23,401 bases of DNA from JACZWL01 sp046756445 (GTDB taxonomy: Bacteria; Pseudomonadota; Gammaproteobacteria; Steroidobacterales; Woeseiaceae), in the NCBI GenBank assembly GCA_046756445.1, contig JBHHWI010000043.1, forward strand, positions 1-23,401. Direction: 5' to 3'. The notes under the pieces were generated by a model. That model did not search any database and was not told where the DNA came from. It saw only the letters and a list, made by a program, of their open reading frames with translations. Of this stretch, positions 7,466-14,602 are shown piece after piece; positions within the stretch are counted from its first letter, which is position 1; each line of letters begins with the position of its first letter. The translations under genes and the position numbers were made by a program.

Positions 7466-7801
7466 GTGCGCACAACAAATCCGACGATTGCGGCCGGTGC
7501 GACGGCCGGCAAGTTCGGGCGCAGCATGCTGCTTGCGCTTATCGTGTCGCTTTCTGCATGTGGAACCGGGCCCCCGGTTCAGGAAATGAGCGATGCCCGC
7601 CAGGCTATCGCGGCCGCCAGGGAGGCCGGCGCCGAGAGCCATGCGACCGAAGAGCTGCGTGCCGCCGAATCGTTTCTCGACAGCGCAGAAAGGAACCTGT
7701 CGGAGCGAGCCTACGGTCCGGCCCGTCGTGACGCAACGCTCGCCAAGGAAGAGGCGCGCAAGGCGCTCGAAGTCTCCGAAGCTTCCGTCGACAAAGAGTA
7801 G
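7466..7801 (+). CDS. DUF4398 domain-containing lipoprotein
   Basis: A small outer-membrane-type lipoprotein candidate. The stretch MLLALIVSLSAC is a hydrophobic region ending in a lipobox (LSAC), so the Cys should be lipidated after export; the rest is a charged alpha-helical domain with the DUF4398 pattern ARQAIAAAREAGAE and AERNL, probably coiled coil. Function of the family is unknown; members often sit beside OmpA-like proteins, which is not the case here. The start is unsure: GTG at 7466 (111 residues) supplies the Lys/Arg n-region (GKFGRS) a signal peptide needs, whereas ATG at 7526 leaves none, and TTG at 7442 would fall inside the candidate promoter. Acylphosphatase follows 14 bases downstream. 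Confidence 0.78.
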   Translation: MRTTNPTIAAGATAGKFGRSMLLALIVSLSACGTGPPVQEMSDARQAIAAAREAGAESHATEELRAAESFLDSAERNLSERAYGPARRDATLAKEEARKALEVSEASVDKE

Positions 7802-7815
7802 CGCATTCCGTTCAT

Positions 7816-8100
7816 ATGAGTGACCCGGACTCGCCAGCCTGCCGCCGGTTTCGAATTACCGGCCGGGTTCAGGGTGTCTGGTTTCGCGGCAGCACCAGAG
7901 ACATGGCGAGGTCGCTTGCGCTCACCGGCTATGCCAGAAACATGACAGACGGCTCGGTCGAAGTGCTTGCATGTGGGCGACCGGATGCGCTCGACAAACT
8001 CGAAACGTGGTTGCAGCGCGGGCCGCAGATGGCGGCGGTTGCCCGTGTCGATGCGGAAGCCTTGGCGTATCGCGAGCTGGAAGGTTTTTCTATGGGCTAG
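7816..8100 (+). CDS. acyP: Acylphosphatase
   Basis: A 94-residue enzyme that hydrolyses acyl phosphates such as acetyl phosphate or 1,3-bisphosphoglycerate. The catalytic arginine (Arg24, in GRVQGVWFRG) and asparagine (Asn42, in GYARNMTDGSVEV) are both present and the length is the usual 90-95. Its stop codon lies in a CTAG tetramer that also encodes the stop of the convergent lytic transglycosylase gene, a four-base overlap. An acylphosphatase close to proS is also seen in Pseudomonas. Confidence 0.95.
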   Translation: MSDPDSPACRRFRITGRVQGVWFRGSTRDMARSLALTGYARNMTDGSVEVLACGRPDALDKLETWLQRGPQMAAVARVDAEALAYRELEGFSMG

Positions 8101-8660
8101 ACCCGGAACCACTTCAACCTGAGCTTGTCGAGAACCCGGTTGACGTACTTTCGCTCGCCGAGGCTGCCGTTGTACCGGGCCAGTGCGCGTTTCAGGTCGC
8201 CCTGCTCCATGTCGAGATAATACTTGAGAATCGTACAGCCGAAGCGGAGGTTGGTATCGACGTGCAGCAGATTGTCATTCGGCCTGCCGATCTCATCGAG
8301 CCAGAAAGGCATTATTTGCATGAGTCCGCGAGCCCCGGCGACCGAAATGGCATAGCGGTCGAAGTTGCTTTCGACATCGATGACGGCAAGCACGAGTTCG
8401 GGCGCCAGCTCGGCTCGTGTCGCCTCGTAATGTACCCGCTTGAGGATTGCAATTCGTTCGTTCGGATCGTCGATCTGCCGGGACAGCCGGTCGGCCATCA
8501 CGCTCAACCACACCTGGGCTTCGAAGCGATCCGGAAAACTGTCCGCTTGGTTCGCGGCGGCGCGCAACAATTCACGAAGTTGCGGATCGCGCTCCTGCTG
8601 AGCGAAGGCAACGCTCGTCGCGGCGACAAGGAGAATCGAAAGTATCCGGGCCAGGCGCAT
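8097..8660 (-). CDS. Lytic transglycosylase (SLT domain), exported
   Basis: Predicted to cleave the MurNAc-GlcNAc bond of peptidoglycan with formation of the 1,6-anhydro product, in the periplasm. A signal peptide is visible (MRLARILSILLVAATSVAFA, 20 residues; no lipobox). The SLT fold signature is clear: catalytic Glu97 in VIDVESNFD, then AISVAGARGLMQIMPFW (105-121), and the late LARYNGS (160-166). At 187 residues it is a single-domain enzyme, without a LysM domain. It starts four bases after the proS stop and is cotranscribed with it. The specific family name (MltE/Slt-like) cannot be assigned. Confidence 0.92.
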   Translation of the reverse strand: MRLARILSILLVAATSVAFAQQERDPQLRELLRAAANQADSFPDRFEAQVWLSVMADRLSRQIDDPNERIAILKRVHYEATRAELAPELVLAVIDVESNFDRYAISVAGARGLMQIMPFWLDEIGRPNDNLLHVDTNLRFGCTILKYYLDMEQGDLKRALARYNGSLGERKYVNRVLDKLRLKWFRV

Positions 8661-8664
8661 CTCG

Positions 8665-10371
8665 CTAGCTTATCGGCGATTTCTGCAGCAATTTGAGAGC
8701 GGAATCACGTTTCAGCATTCGCGATTCACTGTCCCGCCTGTGTCGATGCTCCAGCTCGTTGGGCTCCAGACCCCGCTCGCTGATGACCAGGCGATGCGGG
8801 ATGCCGATCAGTTCGGCGTCGGTAAATTTCACGCCGGGCCTGACGTCCCTGTCGTCGAACAGGACTTCCAGACCCAGGTCCTGAAGTTCGAGATACAGTT
8901 TTTCGGCGGCTTCACGAAGCGGCTCGGAGCGTTGCATGTCGATTGGAATCAGGACGACGTCGAAAGGTGCCAGCTGTTCGGGCCAGATGATGCCCTTTTC
9001 GTCGTGATTCTGCTCGATCGCGGCGGCGACGATTCGTGTCACACCGATGCCGTAGCAACCCATGACGATTGGCGTGTCGGCGCCGCTCCTGTCCTGTACG
9101 GTCGCGCCCATCGCCTCGCTGTACTTGGTGCCCAGCTGAAAAATATGACCGACTTCGATGCCGCGCGCGATGCTCAACGTGCCTTTGCCGCCCGGAGTGG
9201 GGTCGCCCTCGACCACGTTGCGTAGGTCTACAGTCTCCGGCGGGTCGATATCGCGGCCGAAATTGACGCCCGTGTAATGCATGTCAGTCTCGTTTGCGCC
9301 ACAGACGAAGTCGGACATCTGTCGTGTCGCGTGGTCGAAATAAATCGGAATGTCGAGACCGATGGGTCCGGCAAACCCGACTGCGCAGCCGGTGGCTTTT
9401 CGAACCGTGTCGGCATCTGCCATCTGGAGCGGCGACGCCACGCCGGGGATTCCCTGCGCCTTGACGGCATTCAGCTCATGGTCGCCGCGGAGCGCCAGCG
9501 CAACCGGGCCGTCATCGCCCTGGACGATGAGGACCTTGAGCGTCTGCTCGGGCGTTACCTTCAGGAATGCCGCCAGCTCTTCGATGGTCCCGGCTTTCGG
9601 GGTCTCGATTTTTTGCAGATCCTGTCTGGCCGGCGGCGCACTTTGTTCAGGCGCGATCGCGGCCGCCATCTCGACATTGGACGCATATCCGTCCTCGTCA
9701 CAATAGGCGATGGCGTCTTCGCCGGAATCGGCGAGCACGTGGAATTCCTGGGAACGGCTGCCGCCGATTTCGCCGCTGTCGGCATCGACGATCCTGAATT
9801 TCAGTCCCAGGCCTTCGAATATCGCCGAATAGGCCGCGTGCATCTTCTGGTAGGACGCTTCCGACGATGCCTGGTCGATGTCGAAAGAGTAGGCGTCCTT
9901 CATGATGAATTCCCGGGCGCGCATGACGCCGAACCTGGGCCGGATCTCGTCACGGAACTTGGTTTGAATCTGGTAAAAGTTGACCGGCAGTTGTTTGTAA
10001 CTGCGCAGCTCGCGACGGGCGATGTCGGTAATGACCTCCTCGTGGGTGGGCCCGAAACAGAAATCACGGTCATGCCGGTCCTGCATGCGCAGCAGTAGCG
10101 GGCCGTATTCGTCCCAGCGTCCCGATTCCCGCCATAATTCGGCGGGCTGGACGGCCGGCATGACCATTTCGAGCGCACCGGCCCTGTCCATTTCCTGACG
10201 GACGATACGCTCGACTTTTTTCATAACCCGGAATCCGAGCGGCATCCAGGTAAACAGGCCCGACGCCAGCCGACGAATGAGACCCGCGCGAAGCATGAGC
10301 TGATGACTGACAATCTCGGCGTCCGCCGGAATCTCCTTGAGAGTTGTCAGTCCAAATTCCGTGAAACGCAT
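8665..10371 (-). CDS. proS: Prolyl-tRNA synthetase (bacterial type with editing domain)
   Basis: Charges tRNA-Pro with proline. The 568-residue protein has the class II core: SHQLMLRAG and LASGLFTWMPLG at the start, motif 2 in FRDEIRPRFGVMRAREFIMK, a long inserted YbaK-like editing domain (about 225-385, with VTPEQTLKVLI and GDHELNAVKA) that hydrolyses Ala-tRNA-Pro, the block GHIFQLGTKYSEAM, motif 3 in GCYGIGVTRIVAA, and a C-terminal anticodon-binding domain. I chose ATG at 10371 (MRFTEFGLTTLKE) because bacterial ProS begins MRTSQ...LSTLKE; a TTG five codons upstream gives an unmatched extension. Length is close to E. coli ProS (572). Confidence 0.97.
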   Translation of the reverse strand: MRFTEFGLTTLKEIPADAEIVSHQLMLRAGLIRRLASGLFTWMPLGFRVMKKVERIVRQEMDRAGALEMVMPAVQPAELWRESGRWDEYGPLLLRMQDRHDRDFCFGPTHEEVITDIARRELRSYKQLPVNFYQIQTKFRDEIRPRFGVMRAREFIMKDAYSFDIDQASSEASYQKMHAAYSAIFEGLGLKFRIVDADSGEIGGSRSQEFHVLADSGEDAIAYCDEDGYASNVEMAAAIAPEQSAPPARQDLQKIETPKAGTIEELAAFLKVTPEQTLKVLIVQGDDGPVALALRGDHELNAVKAQGIPGVASPLQMADADTVRKATGCAVGFAGPIGLDIPIYFDHATRQMSDFVCGANETDMHYTGVNFGRDIDPPETVDLRNVVEGDPTPGGKGTLSIARGIEVGHIFQLGTKYSEAMGATVQDRSGADTPIVMGCYGIGVTRIVAAAIEQNHDEKGIIWPEQLAPFDVVLIPIDMQRSEPLREAAEKLYLELQDLGLEVLFDDRDVRPGVKFTDAELIGIPHRLVISERGLEPNELEHRHRRDSESRMLKRDSALKLLQKSPIS

Positions 10372-10403
10372 GTATATTCTGATCAATCGGCTAGGGCGCG
10401 CAC

Positions 10404-10432
10404 ATTCTAGCCCGAATACACAGAGATGACAG
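10404..10432 (-). promoter_or_regulatory. Candidate sigma-70 promoter for proS
   Basis: On the minus strand CTGTCA (10432-10427) and TAGAAT (10409-10404) are 17 bases apart, matching consensus at four and five positions. It lies about 35 bases upstream of the proS ATG within the 71-base gap shared with the divergent psd-like gene. By-eye prediction. Confidence 0.4.
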
Positions 10433-10442
10433 GGGAGACGCG

Positions 10443-11069
10443 TTGGAAGGTCGGCGTAACCCGTTTGTTGCGAGCGAGGGCATTCCCCTTCTGGTGGCGA
10501 CGGCAGTTCTTACCGCAGCAGTCTGGCACTTCTGGGGCGCGCAGCTCGCGGTGCTGCCGGCCGCAGTGTTCGTCTTTCTGTATCTCGTTTTTCGGGATCC
10601 GGCGCGGCAGGTCCCGGCCGTGCCGCTGGGCGTGGTCAGCCCGGCGGACGGCGTGATAGCAGACGTCGGCGTAACGGACAAAGGCGTGCTGAATGGCGAG
10701 TCGCACAGAATCGTTATTCTGGTCAACAGCCTGGGAACCTACACCGCGCGCTGCCCCGTGGAAGGCAAGATCATGGACATTCATGGCGATCCGAGGAAAC
10801 GGACGGTCACCAACGAGACATACGGTCTCTGGGTACGCACCGACGAAGGCGATGACGTCGTGCTGCAGTTTCGCGGCTATCGCTTCGGTCTGGCGCCGCT
10901 GGCATTCCTGCGCTACGGCGAGCGGGTCGGGCAAGGACAGCGCTGCGCATACCTCAGGCTGACCCGGCATGCGGAAGTGCAGTTGCCGATTTCCAGTCGG
11001 GTACTGGTAAAAACGGGCCAGCGGGTGATGGCAGGCGCCGATGTACTCGCAAAACTCCCACATCCCTGA
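10443..11069 (+). CDS. Phosphatidylserine decarboxylase-like protein, probable pseudoenzyme
   Basis: A 208-residue member of the short (about 210-230 residue) phosphatidylserine decarboxylase family, next to pssA as in many genomes. Visible family traits are the early FVASEGIPLL, two membrane segments (about 14-50), LVFRDPARQVP, SPADGVIADV (Asp69 kept) and the C-terminal VKTGQRVMAGADVLA. However, the segment where the proenzyme cleaves itself to make the pyruvoyl group, normally RFGSRVDVYLP, reads RLTRHAEVQLP (172-182): the Gly-Ser is replaced by Thr174-Arg175. The active-site His motif (HVNRSP) reads YTARCP (100-105). The protein is therefore unlikely to decarboxylate PS by the known mechanism. 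The frame is intact. The start is TTG at 10443 with AGGGGAG five bases upstream. Confidence 0.85.
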   Translation: MEGRRNPFVASEGIPLLVATAVLTAAVWHFWGAQLAVLPAAVFVFLYLVFRDPARQVPAVPLGVVSPADGVIADVGVTDKGVLNGESHRIVILVNSLGTYTARCPVEGKIMDIHGDPRKRTVTNETYGLWVRTDEGDDVVLQFRGYRFGLAPLAFLRYGERVGQGQRCAYLRLTRHAEVQLPISSRVLVKTGQRVMAGADVLAKLPHP

Positions 11070-11085
11070 GATCGATGGTCGACAA

Positions 11086-11859
11086 ATGGCGACGGTGAGG
11101 AAAAAACTCAGGCGGCGGGGTATTTACCTGCTGCCGAATCTGTTTACGACCGCGGCCCTGTTTGCCGGGTTTTATTCGATCGTGGCGGCGGTCGACGGCA
11201 ATTTTCAAAAAGCGGGCGCGGCGATTTTCATCGCGTTGATTCTCGATGGCCTCGATGGCCGGGTCGCCCGCTTGACCAATACGTCGACGCCGTTCGGCAA
11301 GGAATACGACAGCCTGTCGGACATGGTCTCGTTCGGCCTGGCTCCCGCGGTGGTCGTGTATCAGTGGGGTGTCGAACGGTTGACGGAATGGAATGTCGCC
11401 TGGGGCAGGGCAGGCTGGCTGGTCGCATTCCTGTTCGCGGTGGCCGCGGCGCTTCGGCTGGCGAGATTCAACACGCAGGCAGCCGGCATGAGCAAACGGT
11501 TCTTTGTCGGCCTGCCGAGTCCCTCGGCGGCCGCACTGGTTGCGGCATTCGTGTGGTTCGGCAGCGCGCAGCAACTGGCCGGAGTCGGTGGCCTGGCGGC
11601 GGCGTTTCTGATTACCGCCGCGGCCGGAGCGCTCATGGTATCCCGCTTCCGCTACTACAGCTTCAAGGAAGTCAATCTCGGCCGCCGCATACCGTTCACT
11701 TACCTGTTAGGTATCGTATTGATTTTCATATTGATTTCTCTGGATCCGCCGACCGTGCTGCTGGCCATGTTCGGCAGCTACGCGGCCTCCGGTCCGCTGT
11801 ACCGGCTCTGGCGCAGGCGGCGTGCCTCCTCCGGCACGGGGACAGGCAATGCCGGCTGA
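11086..11859 (+). CDS. pssA: CDP-diacylglycerol-serine O-phosphatidyltransferase (type II, membrane)
   Basis: Makes phosphatidylserine from CDP-diacylglycerol and serine in the inner membrane, the precursor of phosphatidylethanolamine. The 257-residue protein has the CDP-alcohol transferase signature complete: Asp54-Gly55, Asp57-Gly58, Ala61-Arg62, Gly71, Asp75 and Asp79 (LDGLDGRVAR, then FGKEYDSLSD). The N-terminal RRRGIYLLPNLFTT and about seven to eight membrane segments are typical of the Bacillus/Rhizobium-type PssA, not the E. coli peripheral form. ATG at 11086 was chosen since homologues begin a few residues before RRRGIYLLPN; an ATG at 11041 lies inside psd. It is 16 bases after the psd-like gene and its last 11 bases overlap the glycosylase gene. 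Confidence 0.93.
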   Translation: MATVRKKLRRRGIYLLPNLFTTAALFAGFYSIVAAVDGNFQKAGAAIFIALILDGLDGRVARLTNTSTPFGKEYDSLSDMVSFGLAPAVVVYQWGVERLTEWNVAWGRAGWLVAFLFAVAAALRLARFNTQAAGMSKRFFVGLPSPSAAALVAAFVWFGSAQQLAGVGGLAAAFLITAAAGALMVSRFRYYSFKEVNLGRRIPFTYLLGIVLIFILISLDPPTVLLAMFGSYAASGPLYRLWRRRRASSGTGTGNAG

Positions 11860-12538
11860 ACGGCAAAGACTGGAATACCTGGCGGCGCTCGGCATCGACG
11901 TGTGGATTCCGCGCGGCCAGGCTCCGGCGGCGCCGCCGGAGCTTGTCGATGACTGCCTGGCCGCGGATACGCCGGGTCCGGAGTGGACCGAGCTGCGGGC
12001 CACGGTCGCCGGCTGCACGCGTTGCCCGCTGCACCGGCACCGCACGCAGACCGTTTTCGGCGTCGGAAACCGCAATGCGGACTGGATGATTATCGGCGAG
12101 GCGCCGGGGGCCGAAGAGGATCGTCGGGGCGAACCCTTTGTCGGCAGGGCCGGAAAATTGCTGGATGAAATGCTGCGTGCGGTCGGACTGGACCGACGCA
12201 CCGTGTTTATCGCCAATATCCTGAAATGCCGGCCGCCGAACAACCGGGACCCGGTGGCCGGGGAGGCTCAGGCGTGCCGCGGCTATCTCGACCGTCAGAT
12301 CCAGTTGATCAGGCCCCGGCTGATCCTGGCCATCGGACGGGTCGCGGCCCAGCAGCTGCTGCACAGCAATGCCCCGGTGGGTCGCATGCGCGGACGGCCG
12401 CACCGTCTGAACGACGGGCAGTTGCCGGTCGTCGTGACGTATCATCCGGCTTACCTGTTGCGAACCCCTTCCCAGAAACGAAAGGTCTGGGAGGACCTGT
12501 GCCTTGCGAGGCAAATAGTGCAAGAATCACCGCCATGA
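11849..12538 (+). CDS. Uracil-DNA glycosylase, family 4 (Fe-S)
   Basis: Removes uracil from DNA during base-excision repair. The 229-residue protein has family-4 features: GEAPGAEEDRRGEPFVGRAG (residues 83-102), the motif YHPAYLLR (198-205), and four cysteines placed like the 4Fe-4S ligands: Cys56 and Cys59 in CTRCPL, Cys127 in ILKCRPP and Cys143 in QACRGYL. Family 4 is widespread in thermophiles and many bacteria, often where the Ung type is absent. The start is ATG at 11849, with GGGGACAGG upstream, 11 bases inside pssA; about 50 residues before the first Cys are the usual variable N-terminal region. Its stop overlaps the rimI start (ATGA). Confidence 0.94.
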   Translation: MPAERQRLEYLAALGIDVWIPRGQAPAAPPELVDDCLAADTPGPEWTELRATVAGCTRCPLHRHRTQTVFGVGNRNADWMIIGEAPGAEEDRRGEPFVGRAGKLLDEMLRAVGLDRRTVFIANILKCRPPNNRDPVAGEAQACRGYLDRQIQLIRPRLILAIGRVAAQQLLHSNAPVGRMRGRPHRLNDGQLPVVVTYHPAYLLRTPSQKRKVWEDLCLARQIVQESPP

Positions 12539-13011
12539 TCAGGCCGGTTCCAGAATTTCCGGTTCGCATCCGAACCATGATCCATGACGATCTGCCGCTC
12601 GTTTCCGATATCGAGCGCCGCAGTTACGACTTTCCCTGGAGCCACGGTGTCTTCCGCGACTGTCTGCTGGCCGGATATAACTGTGTCGTACTCCTGCGCG
12701 GCGAGGAGATCGCCGGATACGGCATCCTGTCCGTCGCCGCCGGGGAGGCGCACATCCTGAACCTTTGCGTCGACCCGATGTATCGGGAGTTGGGCTACGG
12801 CGACCGATTGCTGAACGAAATTCTGGAGCGGGCGAGGCATGCGAAGGTCAAGGAAGTGTTTCTGGAAGTACGGCCTTCCAATTCCAGCGCGCTGGCCCTG
12901 TACCGCAAGAAAGGCTTTCGGCAGATCGCCAACCGGCCCGCCTATTATCAGGCGACCAAAGGCCGGGAGGATGCCGCCGTGCTTGCCAAGACCCTGAAAT
13001 CCGACGATTGA
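12535..13011 (+). CDS. rimI: Ribosomal-protein-alanine N-acetyltransferase
   Basis: A 158-residue GNAT-fold enzyme that should acetylate the N-terminal alanine of ribosomal protein bS18. Acetyl-CoA-binding motif A is seen in LNLCVDPMYRELGYGDRLL (residues 75-93, with the R84xxGxG loop), the family's SYDFPWSHGVFRDCL sits near the N terminus (30-44), and EVRPSNSSALALYRKKGF (111-128) carries the conserved Glu, Asn and Tyr. The ATG at 12535 overlaps the stop of the glycosylase gene, so translation is probably coupled. It ends in TGA overlapping the TTG start of prfC. The rimI-prfC link is functional only in the sense that both act on translation. Confidence 0.94.
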   Translation: MIRPVPEFPVRIRTMIHDDLPLVSDIERRSYDFPWSHGVFRDCLLAGYNCVVLLRGEEIAGYGILSVAAGEAHILNLCVDPMYRELGYGDRLLNEILERARHAKVKEVFLEVRPSNSSALALYRKKGFRQIANRPAYYQATKGREDAAVLAKTLKSDD

Positions 13012-14588
13012 CTGACATCGAACACGAGGTCAGCCGGCGGCGGACCTTTGCGATCATCTCGCACCCCGACGCCGGCAAGACGACGCTGACTGAGAAGCTG
13101 CTGTTGTTCGGCGGCGCGATTCAGCTGGCCGGCACGGTCAAGGGCCGTAAAGCGCGACGGCATGCCACCTCGGACTGGATGGCGCTGGAGCAACAGCGCG
13201 GAATCTCCGTGACGTCCTCCGTCATGCAGTTTCCGTTTCGTGATCGCATCGTCAATCTGCTCGATACGCCCGGCCACGAGGATTTCTCCGAAGACACGTA
13301 TCGAACGTTGACGGCGGTCGATTCTGCGCTGATGGTGATCGACTGCGCCAAGGGCGTGGAGCAACGGACGATCAAACTGATGAATGTTTGTCGTCTGCGC
13401 GAAACGCCGATCATGACGTTCATCAACAAGCTCGACCGCGACGGACGTGAACCGATCGAATTGCTCGACGAGATCGAATCGGTGCTCGACATCCGATGCT
13501 CGCCCGTAACCTGGCCGATCGGAATGGGGCGATCGCTGAAGGGCGTCTATCACCTGCAGCAGGACAGGATCTACGTGTATACGGCGAAAGACCGGGGCCG
13601 CGCCTCCGAGATCGGCGTGATAGAGGGTTTGGAGTCCGCGCAGGCCCGCGCCATTCTCGGCGGGGATGCACCGGGATTTCGCGAAGAAATCGAGCTCGTC
13701 AAAGGCGGCTGTCCAAAACCCGATATCGACGAGTATCTGGCCGCAAAACAAACACCGGTGTTCTTCGGGTCCGCCATTTCGAACTTCGGCGTCAAGGAGC
13801 TGCTGGATGAATTCGTTGAAAACGCCCCCGCCCCGGGGTCCCGCGACAGCGAGGAACGCAGGGTTCAGTCGAATGAGAGCAAGTTGAGCGGATTCGTGTT
13901 CAAGATACAGGCGAACATGGATCCGGGTCATCGTGACCGCATTGCATTCATGAGAATCTGCTCCGGCAGGTTCGAAAAAGGCATGCGCCTCAAACACGTC
14001 CGCTCGGGCAAGGATATGAAGATCACGGACGCAATTACCTTCATGGCGGCGGATCGGCAACGAGCGGAAACGGCTTATTCGGGCGACATCATCGGCCTGC
14101 ACAATCACGGGACCATCAACATCGGCGACAGTTTCTCGGAGGGCGAGCCAGTTCGATTTCCCGGCATCCCGAATTTCGCCCCGGAAATCTTCAAGCGCGC
14201 GGTATTGAAAGACCCGTTGAGGCTCAAGGCGCTGCAGAAGGGCCTGGCGCAGTTGTGCGAGGAAGGCGCGACTCAGTTGTTCAAGCCGCTGCGCAACAAC
14301 GATTTGATTCTCGGGGCCGTCGGTCCGTTGCAGTTCGATGTGGTCGCGTTTCGTCTCAGAGACGAATACAGAGTCGAGTGCCTGTTCGAGCCCGTCAATG
14401 TTGCGACCGCCAGGTGGGTCGAGGCGGACGACGCCGGGATCTTCGATGATTTTCAGAAGAAGGCTCACGACAACCTCGCGCTGGATCACGGGCGGAGTCT
14501 CGTCTACATTGCGCCGACCAGGGTAAACCTCAGCCTGACAAAGGAGCGCTGGCCCGGGATCCGCTTCCTCGAAACCCGGGATCACTGA
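13008..14588 (+). CDS. prfC: Peptide chain release factor 3
   Basis: RF3 is a GTPase that releases RF1/RF2 from the ribosome after termination. At 526 residues it matches E. coli RF3 (529). GTPase motifs are intact: G1 SHPDAGKTTL, G2 region RGISVTSSV, G3 DTPGHEDF and G4 NKLD, followed by the RF3-specific ATSDWMALEQQRGIS block and the domain II/III sequences (FVFKIQANMDPGHRDRIAF, GPLQFDVV). The start is TTG at 13008, giving LTDIEHEVSRRRTFAIISHP; this TTG overlaps the rimI stop (TTGA). Longer upstream reading simply runs through rimI. No strong Shine-Dalgarno sequence precedes the TTG, so expression may depend on re-initiation after rimI. Confidence 0.96.
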   Translation: MTDIEHEVSRRRTFAIISHPDAGKTTLTEKLLLFGGAIQLAGTVKGRKARRHATSDWMALEQQRGISVTSSVMQFPFRDRIVNLLDTPGHEDFSEDTYRTLTAVDSALMVIDCAKGVEQRTIKLMNVCRLRETPIMTFINKLDRDGREPIELLDEIESVLDIRCSPVTWPIGMGRSLKGVYHLQQDRIYVYTAKDRGRASEIGVIEGLESAQARAILGGDAPGFREEIELVKGGCPKPDIDEYLAAKQTPVFFGSAISNFGVKELLDEFVENAPAPGSRDSEERRVQSNESKLSGFVFKIQANMDPGHRDRIAFMRICSGRFEKGMRLKHVRSGKDMKITDAITFMAADRQRAETAYSGDIIGLHNHGTINIGDSFSEGEPVRFPGIPNFAPEIFKRAVLKDPLRLKALQKGLAQLCEEGATQLFKPLRNNDLILGAVGPLQFDVVAFRLRDEYRVECLFEPVNVATARWVEADDAGIFDDFQKKAHDNLALDHGRSLVYIAPTRVNLSLTKERWPGIRFLETRDH

Positions 14589-14602
14589 CCGGTACCCCCA
14601 CG

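Noticed and set aside
10984..11004. ISSRV in the Psd homologue as the displaced autocleavage serine
   Set aside because: Aligning SSRV to GSRV would shorten the tail by about 14 residues and destroy the gapless match of VKTGQRVMAGADVLA to the family end; the upstream RLTRH is the true column.
12948..14585. 545-residue open frame antisense to prfC
   Set aside because: Low-complexity sequence without motifs, lying entirely opposite an intact RF3 gene.
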